Assembly: GCA_016745215.1 (NCBI GenBank)
Contig: CP050890.1
Coordinates: 1,612,001-1,676,000 of the forward strand
Origin: Thiohalocapsa sp. PB-PSB1
GTDB lineage: Bacteria; Pseudomonadota; Gammaproteobacteria; Chromatiales; Chromatiaceae
Reading direction: 5' to 3'
Length of the DNA stretch: 64,000 bases
The notes under the pieces are model-generated. The model saw only the letters and a program-made list of their open reading frames with translations. It did not search any database and had not been told where the DNA came from. The position numbers and the translations under genes are program-made. Below are positions 53,443 through 62,690 of this stretch, one piece after another. Within the stretch, counting starts at the first letter, position 1. Each line of letters opens with the position of its first letter.

Positions 53443-54897
53443 CAATACCTTCGCCAAATGACCCGATCTCATGCTGCACTAAGTTCTTGATTAATCCGCC
53501 CCAGATTTGCAGCCTGCTCAAGGGCTTGGTCAATAATATTCGCTTCGGGCATTTCCGGAAGCATTTTTAACACCTCCAGGACGTATTTCCGGCCGCGGAA
53601 GTGGGCTTTGAGGTCATTGACGCTAAAGCTCGGACAGTGCTCGCGCACCGGTCGCATCAGGATCTGGGACAGGTTGATCATCAGCATCGCCAGGTTGGCA
53701 CTGTTGTAGACCGGCGTTGGCTTGGTCACCATGAAGTCTTCCAAGCCCCAGTACTGTTTGGCGTCTCGGAAGTTGAACTCGATTTGGAAGCGCAAGCGAT
53801 AGTAATCGATGAGCGCTTCGTAGCCTAACTCGAGATCACTACTGAAAAGGATGACATGGGCCTGGGCACCGGTGCGTTGGTTGGTCTTGACAAGGATCAC
53901 GACATTGAGCCGGTCGGGGAATTTTTTGTGCCAAACGGGCAGTTGGTAGATGGCCGTATGAACGTGTCCTTCCACGGAAGTGGCTTTGAGAAAGCACGGC
54001 GGCAAGTGTTGATAATCGAGCTTGCTGCCGTACTTGCGCCGCGGGCCGCGCCCGGCGTAGGGGCCGTCATAGGGCAGATACAGCGCGCTGTTGTGGCGCA
54101 ATTTGCTGATCAACTCTAAGCCCGTGCGACGGACCATTTGCAGCGCTTGATTATGGCCGAAGGCCCCGTCGAAGACGAAATAACGCACCGTCAGCGTCTG
54201 GCACACCAGTGCCAGCACCTGGCGCAGAAGGTCTTGAACGAACTGCAAATAGGGCGACAGACTCACCTCCCGGCGATTGCCATTGCGGCTACCTTTCGGC
54301 CGCCCTCGGTCCTTACCCCGACCCGCTTTGGACGCTTTCGGGCAGCTCGCGGCCGTCTCTTTGAGAATCGGCTCCAGGCGCAATGGGTACGAACAGCGCC
54401 GTTGCACGCTAATCAACGACAGGCTCAGAAAACACAACCCCGGGATCGTCTTGCCAACCACCGAGGAGAAAAAACGATCCAGACCGTGGGTCTTCTTGCC
54501 CGATTTGCTCACCACCACTTCATCGCCCGCCAGCAACCATTGCGTTTCGTCGCCCAGCAGGTGCTGGCGAATCACCAGCCAATGCACTTGGCCCCAACTG
54601 AGCGTGGTGTTGAACAACCGCTGCAGCGTCCGATAGCTTCCCCCGCGCTCGGTCCAGCGCGATAGCCCCCGCATCGTTACCCGCCCCGTCATCGCCAACA
54701 GCCCTTCCACAACGCAACCCAAACGGCCAAGGCTCGTCTTATCTACGCTCTGGCTTAAGCAGCTCAAGATCAGCATAATGTCGGGCATGGGCGATAGCCT
54801 CCTGAGGGAATAGGTCTTCGGATTAGTAACTGGATAACCTATCACCTCGGGCTGTCGCCCACCTAATTTTTGGCGCTAATTTTTGGCGAAGGTATTG
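53443..54897 (-). mobile_element. IS4-family insertion sequence (complete, 1455 bp)
   Basis: Terminal inverted repeats share the outer 16 bp (CAATACCTTCGCCAAA left, TTTGGCGAAGGTATTG right) and are flanked by the 6-bp direct repeat TATAAC (53437-53442 and 54898-54903). It contains one intact transposase gene. Confidence 0.88.
53469..54788 (-). CDS. IS4-family transposase
   Basis: 439 residues from the ATG at 54786-54788, which has a perfect AGGAGG upstream; the longer ORF start at 54845 is not needed. DDE core: LLAGDEVVVSKSG (first Asp), YFVFDGAFGHNQ (second Asp) and YRLRFQIEFNFRDAKQYWG, which matches the IS4 Y-(2)-R-(3)-E-(6)-K signature exactly. The gene looks intact, so the element may be active. 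Confidence 0.92.
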   Translation of the reverse strand: MPDIMLILSCLSQSVDKTSLGRLGCVVEGLLAMTGRVTMRGLSRWTERGGSYRTLQRLFNTTLSWGQVHWLVIRQHLLGDETQWLLAGDEVVVSKSGKKTHGLDRFFSSVVGKTIPGLCFLSLSLISVQRRCSYPLRLEPILKETAASCPKASKAGRGKDRGRPKGSRNGNRREVSLSPYLQFVQDLLRQVLALVCQTLTVRYFVFDGAFGHNQALQMVRRTGLELISKLRHNSALYLPYDGPYAGRGPRRKYGSKLDYQHLPPCFLKATSVEGHVHTAIYQLPVWHKKFPDRLNVVILVKTNQRTGAQAHVILFSSDLELGYEALIDYYRLRFQIEFNFRDAKQYWGLEDFMVTKPTPVYNSANLAMLMINLSQILMRPVREHCPSFSVNDLKAHFRGRKYVLEVLKMLPEMPEANIIDQALEQAANLGRINQELSAA

Positions 54898-54903
54898 TAT
54901 AAC

Positions 54904-55175
54904 GGATTCTTTTGATAGCACCTCAAGCCGTTCATGGAGCCTGAAGCAAGCAGGTTTTCCAACCAATTGTCGGCGTAGCATTTCCCGTTGAGCCGTTCGG
55001 CCGGGCACGCTTGGCCATGGTGTTTGCGAACCGTCATTGGCGAGGAAGGGCAAAAGTTCCAGAGCAACGCCAAAGCGTGTACCCGCAGTTCGGCCGAAGC
55101 CAGGGTGCCCGCGGGAAAACGCTGGCCGTAGCAACGAAATGCTATCCCACCAATAGAACCACAATTGCATGACAA
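54904..55175 (-). pseudogene. Probable remnant of another transposase, cut by the IS4 element
   Basis: Starts MQLWFYWWDSISLLRPAFSR, a stretch I associate with N-termini of DDE-endonuclease-type transposases, then loses frame and is cut by the IS4 right end. Identification is tentative. Confidence 0.35.
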
Positions 55176-55528
55176 ACACCTCGAGTAGAGTCTCCATAAG
55201 TGCTATGACTCAATCCTTCCAGGATGTCTACCCATGAGTTCATCGACACAACGGACCTCGGCAGCACCAACCCCGCAACGACTGGATTTTCACTTGCACG
55301 GATGGCACTGCGTCAAGGGACAGATTGCTGCCAGATTGTTGGAGAACTCGGTACTCTCGAGTAACATTAACAAACGCCAGCCGCTTTACGCCGCCCGCCA
55401 GACTCCGTCTGCCTCTCAACAACGCGAGAACTGGCCCCGTCTGCCTCCTGGGGCTGAGCGGCATCGGCCGTGCGCAACAGGTGCGGCCTCGCCTTCATGC
55501 GGCCGCCCTCGGCGATCGAGGTCCGGTC
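55176..55528. other. Intergenic stretch with no recognisable gene
   Basis: A plus-strand frame from 55234 (MSSSTQRTSAAPTPQRLDFH) has a start and a fair length but no family resemblance, and it runs into MITE1. Confidence 0.4.
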
Positions 55529-55792
55529 CAGGCTGTCGAAATGTCCTGAGTTTTGATGCCAAACCGATTCCGGGTCTTGGATTGCATCATCGAACGCACT
55601 GGGGAAGCCTCATCGGTGTCGGGGTCGCTATCGGAATCGGAATCGAATCCGCTCATCGATCAAAGCAGCCAGCTCGATACCAATCCCTCCTTCCGACCTT
55701 GACGCCGACACCGACCCCGACCCCGAAACCGACTAAGCATCCATAAACCGGGAAGCGCTTGTTTTAGTGAGACGGCAGATTTCGACAGTCTA
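55529..55792 (+). repeat. MITE1 copy F (264 bp, with 9-bp target duplication)
   Basis: The first base and one base of the right end differ from consensus. The flanks GGTCCGGTC (55520-55528 and 55793-55801) are identical. It is longer than other copies because the right inner array has extra GACCCC-type units. Confidence 0.93.
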
Positions 55793-56048
55793 GGTCCGGT
55801 CGGCGTTGTCCGCAGGCCCACGCCTCACTGGTCAGGCGGCCAGCCGGCTATGCCCTGATGCCTGCCGTTATCCGGATCGGCTATGTCCACTGCCATATTC
55901 CGCGAGAAGCAAGCTTCTCCTATGTTTAACGTCAAGCCGAAGATGAAGCCGCACCTTCACTCGCATCAATCACGGAGTGCTCGATCTCATCGGCAATACG
56001 CGGCCAGGCGCATCGAGCCTGACCTCACGCAGCTAATCGAGGTGAGAA

Positions 56049-57093
56049 ATGTCCATGATTTGGCAAGAACTGATTCGGACCTACGCGGAGGCATCCATCG
56101 AGGCCCCGGCATTGAAGCTCGTCACGGTAGCGCAATGGGCGCTGGAATCCGGGTATGGATCGAGCGCCTTAGCAACGGAGCACAACAACTTTGCAGGCCT
56201 GAAGTATCGCGAGCGGGTTAATCGCGGCCGCGAAGGTCATCCATTAGCGACCCCCGTCGATTACATCGCGAGCGATGGCGAAGATACGTATTGCAAATTC
56301 GCCAACCTCGACGATTTCATTGCCGGCTATTGGGCATTCGTCAAGAACGGTTCCATGTACGACGGCTGGGAGGCCTACGGATCAGACCCGATCGGGCTAC
56401 ATCGGGCATCTGCACCGGGCCGGTTACGCGGGCGACCAGCGCTATGTTGCAAAGGTCGCGGCGGTGGTCCCTACCGTCACCAAGCAGATCGAGGACTTGG
56501 GCCTGGCCTCGGCCTTCAGCGGCATCAATGCGCCGGCGTTGACGCGTTTAGCGATCCTGATCGGTCACAACGATGTTGCCAAAGGGGCATTTTCGCCGCA
56601 TCTATTGGTGTCCGAATGGGACTACAATCAGCGGGTAGCGCGCGAGATGCAGGCGGCCGCATCGGAGTTCGGCCTGGAGCCGCGCGTGTTCTTCAGAGAT
56701 CGCAACAGGCGCGGCTATGCCACCGAGATCGCCATCGCCTATGCCGCCATCGACGCCTGGGATCCGGCAGCGATCATGGAGCTTCATTTCAACGCGGGCG
56801 GCGGTACGGGGACCGAGACCCTGTACTGGCATTCGTCGCGCAATGGCAAGAAGCTTGCGGATGCGGTCAGGGAGGCCATCCTGGGCGAGCTTGACATGCG
56901 CGACCGCGGCAGCCGCGCGCGCCGTTCCGGAGACCGCGGCTCGACATCGTTGCGGGCCTCCGCCCACCCCACAATTCTCACCGAGCCGTTCTTTGGCGAC
57001 AGCGATTCCGATTGCGACCGCATGTTGGAGGTAGGCGAGACCGGTCTCGCGCGCGCCTATCTGATCGGTGCGCGCGACTATTTCATGTCTTGA
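56049..57093 (+). pseudogene. Peptidoglycan hydrolase (glucosaminidase + amidase_3) with a +1 frameshift
   Basis: The first frame (from ATG 56049, GAGGTGAGAA upstream) gives a glucosaminidase/FlgJ-type domain: VAQWALESGYGSSALATEHN, NFAGLKYRERV, GEDTYCKFANLDDFIAGYWA. At about 56393 an extra G shifts the frame (DPIG, then GYIGHLHRAGYAGDQRYVAK in the next frame). From there the product continues intact to 57093 with an amidase_3-type catalytic domain (ILIGHNDVAKGAF, LVSEWDYNQRVA, IMELHFNAGG; zinc His-Glu-His). The joined product would be about 347 residues. It is either a recent pseudogene, a sequencing error in GATCGGGC, or two polypeptides. Confidence 0.8.
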
Positions 57094-57213
57094 ATAGAGC
57101 TTACCCGCGGCCGATTTGGCCGCGAGGCGGCGCAGCCCGGACGGTGCAGCACCGTCCGGCGCGCCCCACGCTGTTCGACGAGTGATACCGACACTGACGA
57201 CTGGAGCACCGGC

Positions 57214-57885
57214 ATGACCAATCAAACCTTCCGCAGCGGCGGCAAGAACTACGCCATCACCTTATATGGGGCACCGGATGACGGCAAGCGGTATCCGGTA
57301 GTGATCTTCTACCATGGGAACTGGGGACTGGGCTCCCCATTCGGCGATCAAATTCACGACTTCGCACAGGCCGTCTCGGCGCATGGTTATCTGACCGCCG
57401 TGCCGGCGTACTATACGGACCATGAACCGCATCCGCTGGATCAGGACACCAAGGAAGCCATACTCGCCGATGTGATCGCCCACGTCTTTAAGCGCCCGGA
57501 CGCCGATGCTGGCCGACTCGGCTTGGCTGGATTCTCGCTGGGTGCCGCGAGCGCCATGACCTATACTGTCCAGCAGCCCCTCGGAACTGTCGGCGTTTTA
57601 TTGGACTTCTACGGCTTTCTGAACCAAACGATCCTTGGGGCGCTCGATCAATTCCCTCCCACGGCGATCTTCCATAATCGGAACGATTGGGTCGTTCCAT
57701 TTGCCGAGAGCTCGAAACGGCTCGACCAGCAATTGCCAGGCAACATAGCGCACCAATTGTGGACGTATGACGAGAACAACCCGCCTGCACACCATGCGTT
57801 CGCGCAAGGCGGCCATGCGGATGTAGATTCACGCGCTAATGCGACCCAATGGCTGCTGCATCACATGGCGCCGGTGGGCATTTGA
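57214..57885 (+). CDS. Dienelactone-hydrolase-family protein
   Basis: 223 residues. Fold and triad are clear: PVVIFYHGNWGLGSPFGDQI (oxyanion), GLAGFSLGAASAMTY (Ser nucleophile in GFSLG), HNRNDWVVPFAESS (Asp) and FAQGGHADVDSRA (His). Cytoplasmic, no signal peptide. Starts 120 bp after the amidase end with its own spacer; could hydrolyse small lactones or esters. The nucleophile is Ser rather than the Cys of classical DLH. Confidence 0.88.
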   Translation: MTNQTFRSGGKNYAITLYGAPDDGKRYPVVIFYHGNWGLGSPFGDQIHDFAQAVSAHGYLTAVPAYYTDHEPHPLDQDTKEAILADVIAHVFKRPDADAGRLGLAGFSLGAASAMTYTVQQPLGTVGVLLDFYGFLNQTILGALDQFPPTAIFHNRNDWVVPFAESSKRLDQQLPGNIAHQLWTYDENNPPAHHAFAQGGHADVDSRANATQWLLHHMAPVGI

Positions 57886-58326
57886 TATCCGCCGTCTTAC
57901 GGTCGCTGCACTACGGCGTTGCGCACGGCTTTGCCTTCGACACAGCGGTTCAGCGGCAAAGCGGGAACCAATAGACCGATCCGGGGGAAATAGGGGACGT
58001 ACCACCAAGGCAAGCTAAATGGGGGCAAGCTAAATGGGTGTCCTTTTAGTCACTCTTTTGGAATCGCCCAGCAACTTGCTGGTGCCTATGTCCCACCGAG
58101 CGGCACAACCGGTCACGTCGCAGAGGTTCCCGTTCGCGTCCACTGACCAACCTCGGGTTCACCACATGCACAGACCCGACCTTCACGAAAGCCCTCGCTA
58201 ATGGCCATCCAAGCCTCCTCGACATCATTCGACATCATGGGGCGGTTCAGCGATCCGCTGCGGTCGGTGTAAGCGCTTGGTCGTATCAGAGCAGCACTTC
58301 CTCGTCTTCCTACAGAGCAACCGCGG
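57886..58326. other. Intergenic stretch with possible coding remnant
   Basis: A duplicated GGCAAGCTAAATGGG occurs near 58009-58036. On the minus strand one frame reads WSVDANGNLCDVTGCAARWD, then IGTSKLLGDSKRVTKRTPI, protein-like but unassigned, with an interrupted upstream part (VEEAWMAISEGFREG). Likely a decayed gene. Confidence 0.4.
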
Positions 58327-60663
58327 CTAACCGTACTCGGCCAGATAGCTCAGTAGCAGCGGGATGCCCGGGCTGCCGTCGGTCTCGATCAGGCCGCGGC
58401 GCAGCAGATAGCGGCGGGTGGCGCGATCGAGGGTGGCTGGATCCAGATGGCCCTGTGCAGCAAGGCTGTCGAGGGCTGCGCGGGCCGGCTCGGAGTCCGG
58501 GCGGGCGATGAAGCACAGGTACGTTTGGCTGGCCTTGTCGATGACCTCGGGCTCGACGGCGGCGCCGTCGTCGATGCTGGCGGTGCGGCGCTCGGCCTGG
58601 TTCAGGCGGCTGACAATACATTGGCCGAACAGCTGGGTCAGGTAGGGCTGGCCGCGGGTGCGCTGCCAGACCCAGTCGGCCAGGTTCTCCGGGATGCTGT
58701 TGGCGGGAAAATCGTCGCTCGGGCGTTGCAGCAATTCCAGCACGGTGGTGCGGTCCAGATGGCCGATGCCGATGTGATGGAGGTTGATGAAGTGGTCGCT
58801 CCAGATTCGGTCCAGCTCGTCGAGCCAGTCCGTGCCGGCGATCAGCAGGCGCACCCGGCGGCGATGCTGGATGGTGGCGCGCAGCAGGCCCAGCAATTGC
58901 AATAGGGCGCGGCGATCGCCGGGGTAGAGAGAATCCAGCCGTTCGTATTCGTCGATGCAGAGCAACAGATGCGGAACCCGATCGAAGGCCTCCAGCGCAT
59001 CGAGCCAGCCGGCCAGGGCCTCGATGGGCGGTCCCTCGGGCAGATCCGGCAGTTGCAATTGGCGGTCGCGGCGGGCCTGGTCCTTGGCCTCGCGGACCAG
59101 GGCGCGTACGAAGGCCGCGGCGGAGTCCACCGGATGGTCTTGCAGGTCGAAAAAGAGCACCTGGGCGTCCGCCAATTTCAGCGGCAGCATTTTGATCAGC
59201 GAGGTCTTGCCGCAGCGACGCGGGCCGATCAATGCGATGGAGGTGCCCTGGTCCGGGTCGCCCAGGGCCTTCTCCAGCTCCGCCACCAGCGGCTCGCGTC
59301 CGCGAAAGACTTCCAGGCCGAATTCCGGGTCCAGCGGCTTACCGGCGCGAAACGGGTTCGGCAATTCGCGGGCGGCCTCGGCCGCGGTTTCGGCGAGCCA
59401 GGCGTCCACCAGACATTGCCAGTCGCCGACCACGGGCCGATAGATGCGCGCCTCCAGGTCGCGGCTGCCCAGCAGCCGGTTCTCCAGGCCGCGCAGCCGA
59501 TTCTGGGCGGCCTCGAGCTGTGCCCGGCGCTGGCCGGGGATCAGGGTCAGCGTCGCCGAGCGCAGAAAGCGGGCGGTCTCGCGGAAGGCCAATATCCTGG
59601 CATCGGCCGCGTCCGGGTCCGGCAGCCAGTCGGTCTCGAGGTCCATCAGGGCCTGGAACCTGCGGGCCTGGGCCAGCTCCCTGAGTTCGCGCGCGCGCAG
59701 CAGGGCCAATGCCCGCCGGCCGTTGCCGCGCTGGCCCGGGGCGATGGCGCAGGCATCCAGGGCGCGGCGGGCCAGCGCCGGGTCGCGCGAGGCGGTGTCG
59801 ACAATATGCCGGGCCAACAATGGCAATGGCAGATAGCTCAGCTCGTGGTGCAGGACCGGGCTCCAGGCGAGGGTCGGGGTGCGGGTGGAGCTTGGCCAGG
59901 CGTAGGCGATGAGCTGGAGGGGAAGTTCGAAGAGGTAGAGTGGGAGGCGCAAGTAGGCTACTTCGAAGGCTACTCCGAAGGCTACTCCGACGGCTACTCC
60001 GTAGGCTACTCCGACGGCTACTCCGTAGGCTACTCCGACGGCTACTCCGTAGGCTACTCCGACGGCTACTCCGTAGGCTACTCCGCCGGCTACTCCGTAG
60101 GCTACTCCGCCGGCTACTCCGTAGGCTACTCCGCCGGCTACTCCGTAGGCTACTCCGACGGCTACTCCGAAGGCTACTCCCCAGGCTACTCCGCCGGCTA
60201 CTCCGCCGGCTACTCCCCAGGCTACTCCGCCGGCTACTCCGACGGCTACTCCGCCGGCTACTCCGACGGCTACTCCGACGGCTACTCCGCCGGCTACTCC
60301 CCAGGCTACTCCGCCGGCTACTCCGCCGGCTACTCCGACGGCTACTCCGAAGGCTACTCCGCCGGCTACTCCGCCGGCTACGCCTGTCAAGAACGCTCCA
60401 AAATCGACCTCCATGCCAATGAGCCAAAGCAAACCCAGCGCCATCGACGACAATACGCCAATGGCAGCAATCATCAGCCATAGGCCCCGAAGAACATAAG
60501 CGCGATACAATGGCTCTCGCCCACGCTGCCGCCAGGAGACTGGATTCTCCGACTCGATTCCCAGCCGTGCCAACCGCCGATGCAGGCTGATCGGGCGCAT
60601 CAGCATCCACCATCCCAGCGCCAGCACCCCGGGCAGTTCGTCTAGTCGATCTCGTTCAGCCAT
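58327..60663 (-). CDS. Membrane-anchored STAND-type ATPase with 36 GVAx repeats
   Basis: 778 residues from ATG 60661-60663 (MAERDRLDELPGVLALGW). The longer ORF start overlaps the neighbouring gene and is rejected. An N-terminal TM pair (about residues 66-93) is followed by residues 94-237, built of 36 tetrapeptides G-V-A-x. Then comes an uncharged hydrophobic stretch, a helical region (residues 270-440), the P-loop module preceded by NPFRAGKPLD and VFRGRE, Walker A GPRRCGKTS (about 480), Walker B HLLLCIDEYERL, RLLIAGTDWLDEL as sensor region, and a C-terminal winged-helix-like end (RRYLLRRGLIETDG). It overlaps the upstream ATPase gene by 22 bp. Function unknown. Confidence 0.85.
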   Translation of the reverse strand: MAERDRLDELPGVLALGWWMLMRPISLHRRLARLGIESENPVSWRQRGREPLYRAYVLRGLWLMIAAIGVLSSMALGLLWLIGMEVDFGAFLTGVAGGVAGGVAFGVAVGVAGGVAGGVAWGVAGGVAVGVAVGVAGGVAVGVAGGVAWGVAGGVAGGVAWGVAFGVAVGVAYGVAGGVAYGVAGGVAYGVAGGVAYGVAVGVAYGVAVGVAYGVAVGVAYGVAVGVAFGVAFEVAYLRLPLYLFELPLQLIAYAWPSSTRTPTLAWSPVLHHELSYLPLPLLARHIVDTASRDPALARRALDACAIAPGQRGNGRRALALLRARELRELAQARRFQALMDLETDWLPDPDAADARILAFRETARFLRSATLTLIPGQRRAQLEAAQNRLRGLENRLLGSRDLEARIYRPVVGDWQCLVDAWLAETAAEAARELPNPFRAGKPLDPEFGLEVFRGREPLVAELEKALGDPDQGTSIALIGPRRCGKTSLIKMLPLKLADAQVLFFDLQDHPVDSAAAFVRALVREAKDQARRDRQLQLPDLPEGPPIEALAGWLDALEAFDRVPHLLLCIDEYERLDSLYPGDRRALLQLLGLLRATIQHRRRVRLLIAGTDWLDELDRIWSDHFINLHHIGIGHLDRTTVLELLQRPSDDFPANSIPENLADWVWQRTRGQPYLTQLFGQCIVSRLNQAERRTASIDDGAAVEPEVIDKASQTYLCFIARPDSEPARAALDSLAAQGHLDPATLDRATRRYLLRRGLIETDGSPGIPLLLSYLAEYG
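59953..60384 (-). repeat. 36 x 12-bp array encoding (GVAx)36
   Basis: Unbroken array of exactly 36 units of 12 bp (432 bp) with the variable fourth codon being G, V, Y, F or W. Higher-order 24-bp units are visible: GVAG-GVAY four times, then GVAV-GVAY four times. No frame of either strand contains a stop, so long false ORFs (GYSxGYS, LLRR, SSRR) arise here. Confidence 0.95.
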
Positions 60664-61949
60664 GTGCTCAATACTGATGCAAAGGGTTGGCCATCCGCGG
60701 TGAGCAGGCCGCGTCGGCGCAGCGCGTCCTGGATCACGGGCTGGCCGCGGGCGGCGAGGCGCAGGCGCTCGCGGTCGGGGGCGTCGAGGTGGGTCCAGAG
60801 AAGGTTGAGCTGGACCGCGGCCTTGTCGCGGAAGCGGTCCAGGGCCTGATTGCGGGGCTCGCCGTCGCGGCGCGCCTCGAACAGGTTGCCGGCCAGCAGG
60901 GTCAGATAGAAGGCGTGCAAACCGGCCCAGTGGAGCAGCCAATCGCGATCGTCGGCCTGCCACAGGGCCGCGCCGCGGGCGATAATCGCCTTGGCCGCCG
61001 GCGCGTCCAGGAGGCCGACGCGCTCCAGTTCCATCTGGTTGGCAAACGGGGAGGTCCGGCCCTGGCCGTCGCGGATGGCGCCAAGGGGTGCGCGGGTGGC
61101 AAACACCAGCGCCAGCCGGCTGGCCTGCAGCAGGCCGCGCAGGCGCTCCAGGAAGCGGCGGTCGCAGCGTTCGAGGAAGGCCGTGGCCTCGTCGAGCAGA
61201 ATTGTCGGACGGCCATTGCCGGCGTTGCCGATGTCGCGGCACCAGGCATCCAGGCGGTCGGCGGTGGCGTCGGCGGATGCCGGCAGGTGCTGGGGCAGCA
61301 GCCAGACCTGGGCTCCGCCGAGCACGGCGGCGGTGAACTGGCGATGGTCGGCGGCGGCCCCATCCTGGCCGGAGATTCGCCGCACCGGGATGCCCAATGT
61401 GTCGGCATGGGCTGCGAAGGTGGCGAGGATCGACGACTTGCCCGTGCGCCAGTCGCCCACCAGCGAGACGCCGGCACCCTGCCAACTCGCCTCTTCGAGC
61501 TTGCGCAGAATGCGCCGCCGGCCGACGAAGGCCGGCGGCAATGCCGGGTGCCAGGGGTCGTAGGGGTTGACCGGGCGCTCGGCTGCTGCCGTGCGAGGTG
61601 GCCGGATGGCGGCGGGCTGCGTATCGACCGCAGTCGCTGGCGACGCCTGCTCCGGGGCCTTATGCAGGCTCGACCCCTTGGGCCATTGGGTAATCTCCTG
61701 ACTTTTGGATTCGTGGACCTTTTTCGACAGCCGTGTCAGCAAACGAATCAGCAGGGCGATGAGCAGGACAAACGCGAAGAAGAAGAGGTATTCCAGCAGT
61801 TCGCCGTGCGGCAGCTCGGCAAATACGATGCCGGTCTTGTTTTCGATGAAGGCCACCAGATAACCCCAGAACGCAAAGGTACTGCCCAGCGTGGCGAGCA
61901 GGGTGAAGGCGGCGATCAGCCATTTCAGCCAGGGTGTGTCGGGAAGCAT
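60642..61949 (-). CDS. Membrane-anchored STAND-type ATPase, partner of the GVAx protein
   Basis: 435 residues. Two TM helices at residues 9-31 and 50-72 (LIAAFTLLATLGSTFAFWGY and LLEYLFFFAFVLLIALLIRL), a linker (75-125), then the ATPase: PPAFVGRRRILRKLEEA, Walker A GDWRTGKSS (165-173), Walker B TILLDEATAFLE (about 249-260), LALVFATRAPLGAI, and a winged-helix-like C-terminus (ALRRRGLLTADGQPFASVLS) that resembles the end of the neighbouring ATPase. The stop overlaps the neighbour's start by 22 bp, so the proteins are produced together. Two anchored NTPases with matching C-termini suggest a hetero-complex at the inner membrane. Confidence 0.85.
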   Translation of the reverse strand: MLPDTPWLKWLIAAFTLLATLGSTFAFWGYLVAFIENKTGIVFAELPHGELLEYLFFFAFVLLIALLIRLLTRLSKKVHESKSQEITQWPKGSSLHKAPEQASPATAVDTQPAAIRPPRTAAAERPVNPYDPWHPALPPAFVGRRRILRKLEEASWQGAGVSLVGDWRTGKSSILATFAAHADTLGIPVRRISGQDGAAADHRQFTAAVLGGAQVWLLPQHLPASADATADRLDAWCRDIGNAGNGRPTILLDEATAFLERCDRRFLERLRGLLQASRLALVFATRAPLGAIRDGQGRTSPFANQMELERVGLLDAPAAKAIIARGAALWQADDRDWLLHWAGLHAFYLTLLAGNLFEARRDGEPRNQALDRFRDKAAVQLNLLWTHLDAPDRERLRLAARGQPVIQDALRRRGLLTADGQPFASVLSTWLNEID

Positions 61950-62564
61950 CTATCCTGCAGCGGTCTTGATTGATGGAGGCAGCGCCTGGGTCATGATTCA
62001 ACAACAAACCATACAGCATATTCGAACCATCATCAGCATCCGCGTGCTTCGGCTCATGACCACCTGCTCGCTGCACCGTGTGCCGTTTTGCTCGGCGGCA
62101 GTGTCGCCAATCGGCCCTCCAGTTCACTTCCAGCACCGCTCTGCGGCGCCTGAACTCCAGCAGACAGGCTCCGAGCCAACTGCCCAAGAACCGTCCACCA
62201 ACAAATTCCCGATTCTTGCCGAACTAGCCAACTCCCTGAAAATAGGATGCCGAGAGCAGAAGCTCGCTTTGGCGCGCCCCACTGGGACCGCCGGCTTTCC
62301 AGCCGGCACTGGGATCGCCGGCTTTCCAGCCGGCCCGTCTTTGGCACGGCTCAATGCCGTGCCAAAGACGTAGGAAATCGCGAAAACCCATCAACCCCAA
62401 GCCAAACCCACCCGAGCTGAACATGCGAAAGAGAACCTGCCAAGTCGCTCCGCCCGCAAGATCCCCTAATGCGGGCATCGAGCCCGCATTACCTTCTCTT
62501 ACCGATCATACCTTGTATGACCGATCCCGATCCGGCCAAGAGCTGTTGATCGGTTACACTGTGA
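61950..62564. other. Intergenic region with three strong hairpins and a dispersed repeat
   Basis: Holds the 50-bp dispersed repeat (62133-62185; compare 43972), two direct copies of the hairpin GCCGGCTTTCCAGCCGGC (62290-62307, 62317-62334) and a long perfect hairpin GTCTTTGGCACGG / CCGTGCCAAAGAC (62337-62369). No gene. Confidence 0.7.
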
Positions 62565-62690
62565 TCCCGCGCCGCCGATGGCTACGGCCGGCCCGGCCCG
62601 GCGGAGCCGCCGCTGTGCTGGCGGTTTGCCCGCGATTCCCGGGCCGATCCCAGTGCTGACTCCCCTGCCAATCTGGCGGAGGAGGCTGCG

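Noticed and set aside
59940..60613. Long ORFs with GYSxGYS, LLRRLLRR or RRSSRRSS repeats in other frames
   Set aside because: They arise because the 12-bp array has no stop in any frame. Only the GVAx frame continues into a recognisable ATPase on both sides.
60664..61485. N-terminal extension of the GVAx ATPase ORF
   Set aside because: It overlaps the upstream ATPase in another frame, is Arg/Pro-rich and has no motif; the real start is at 60663.
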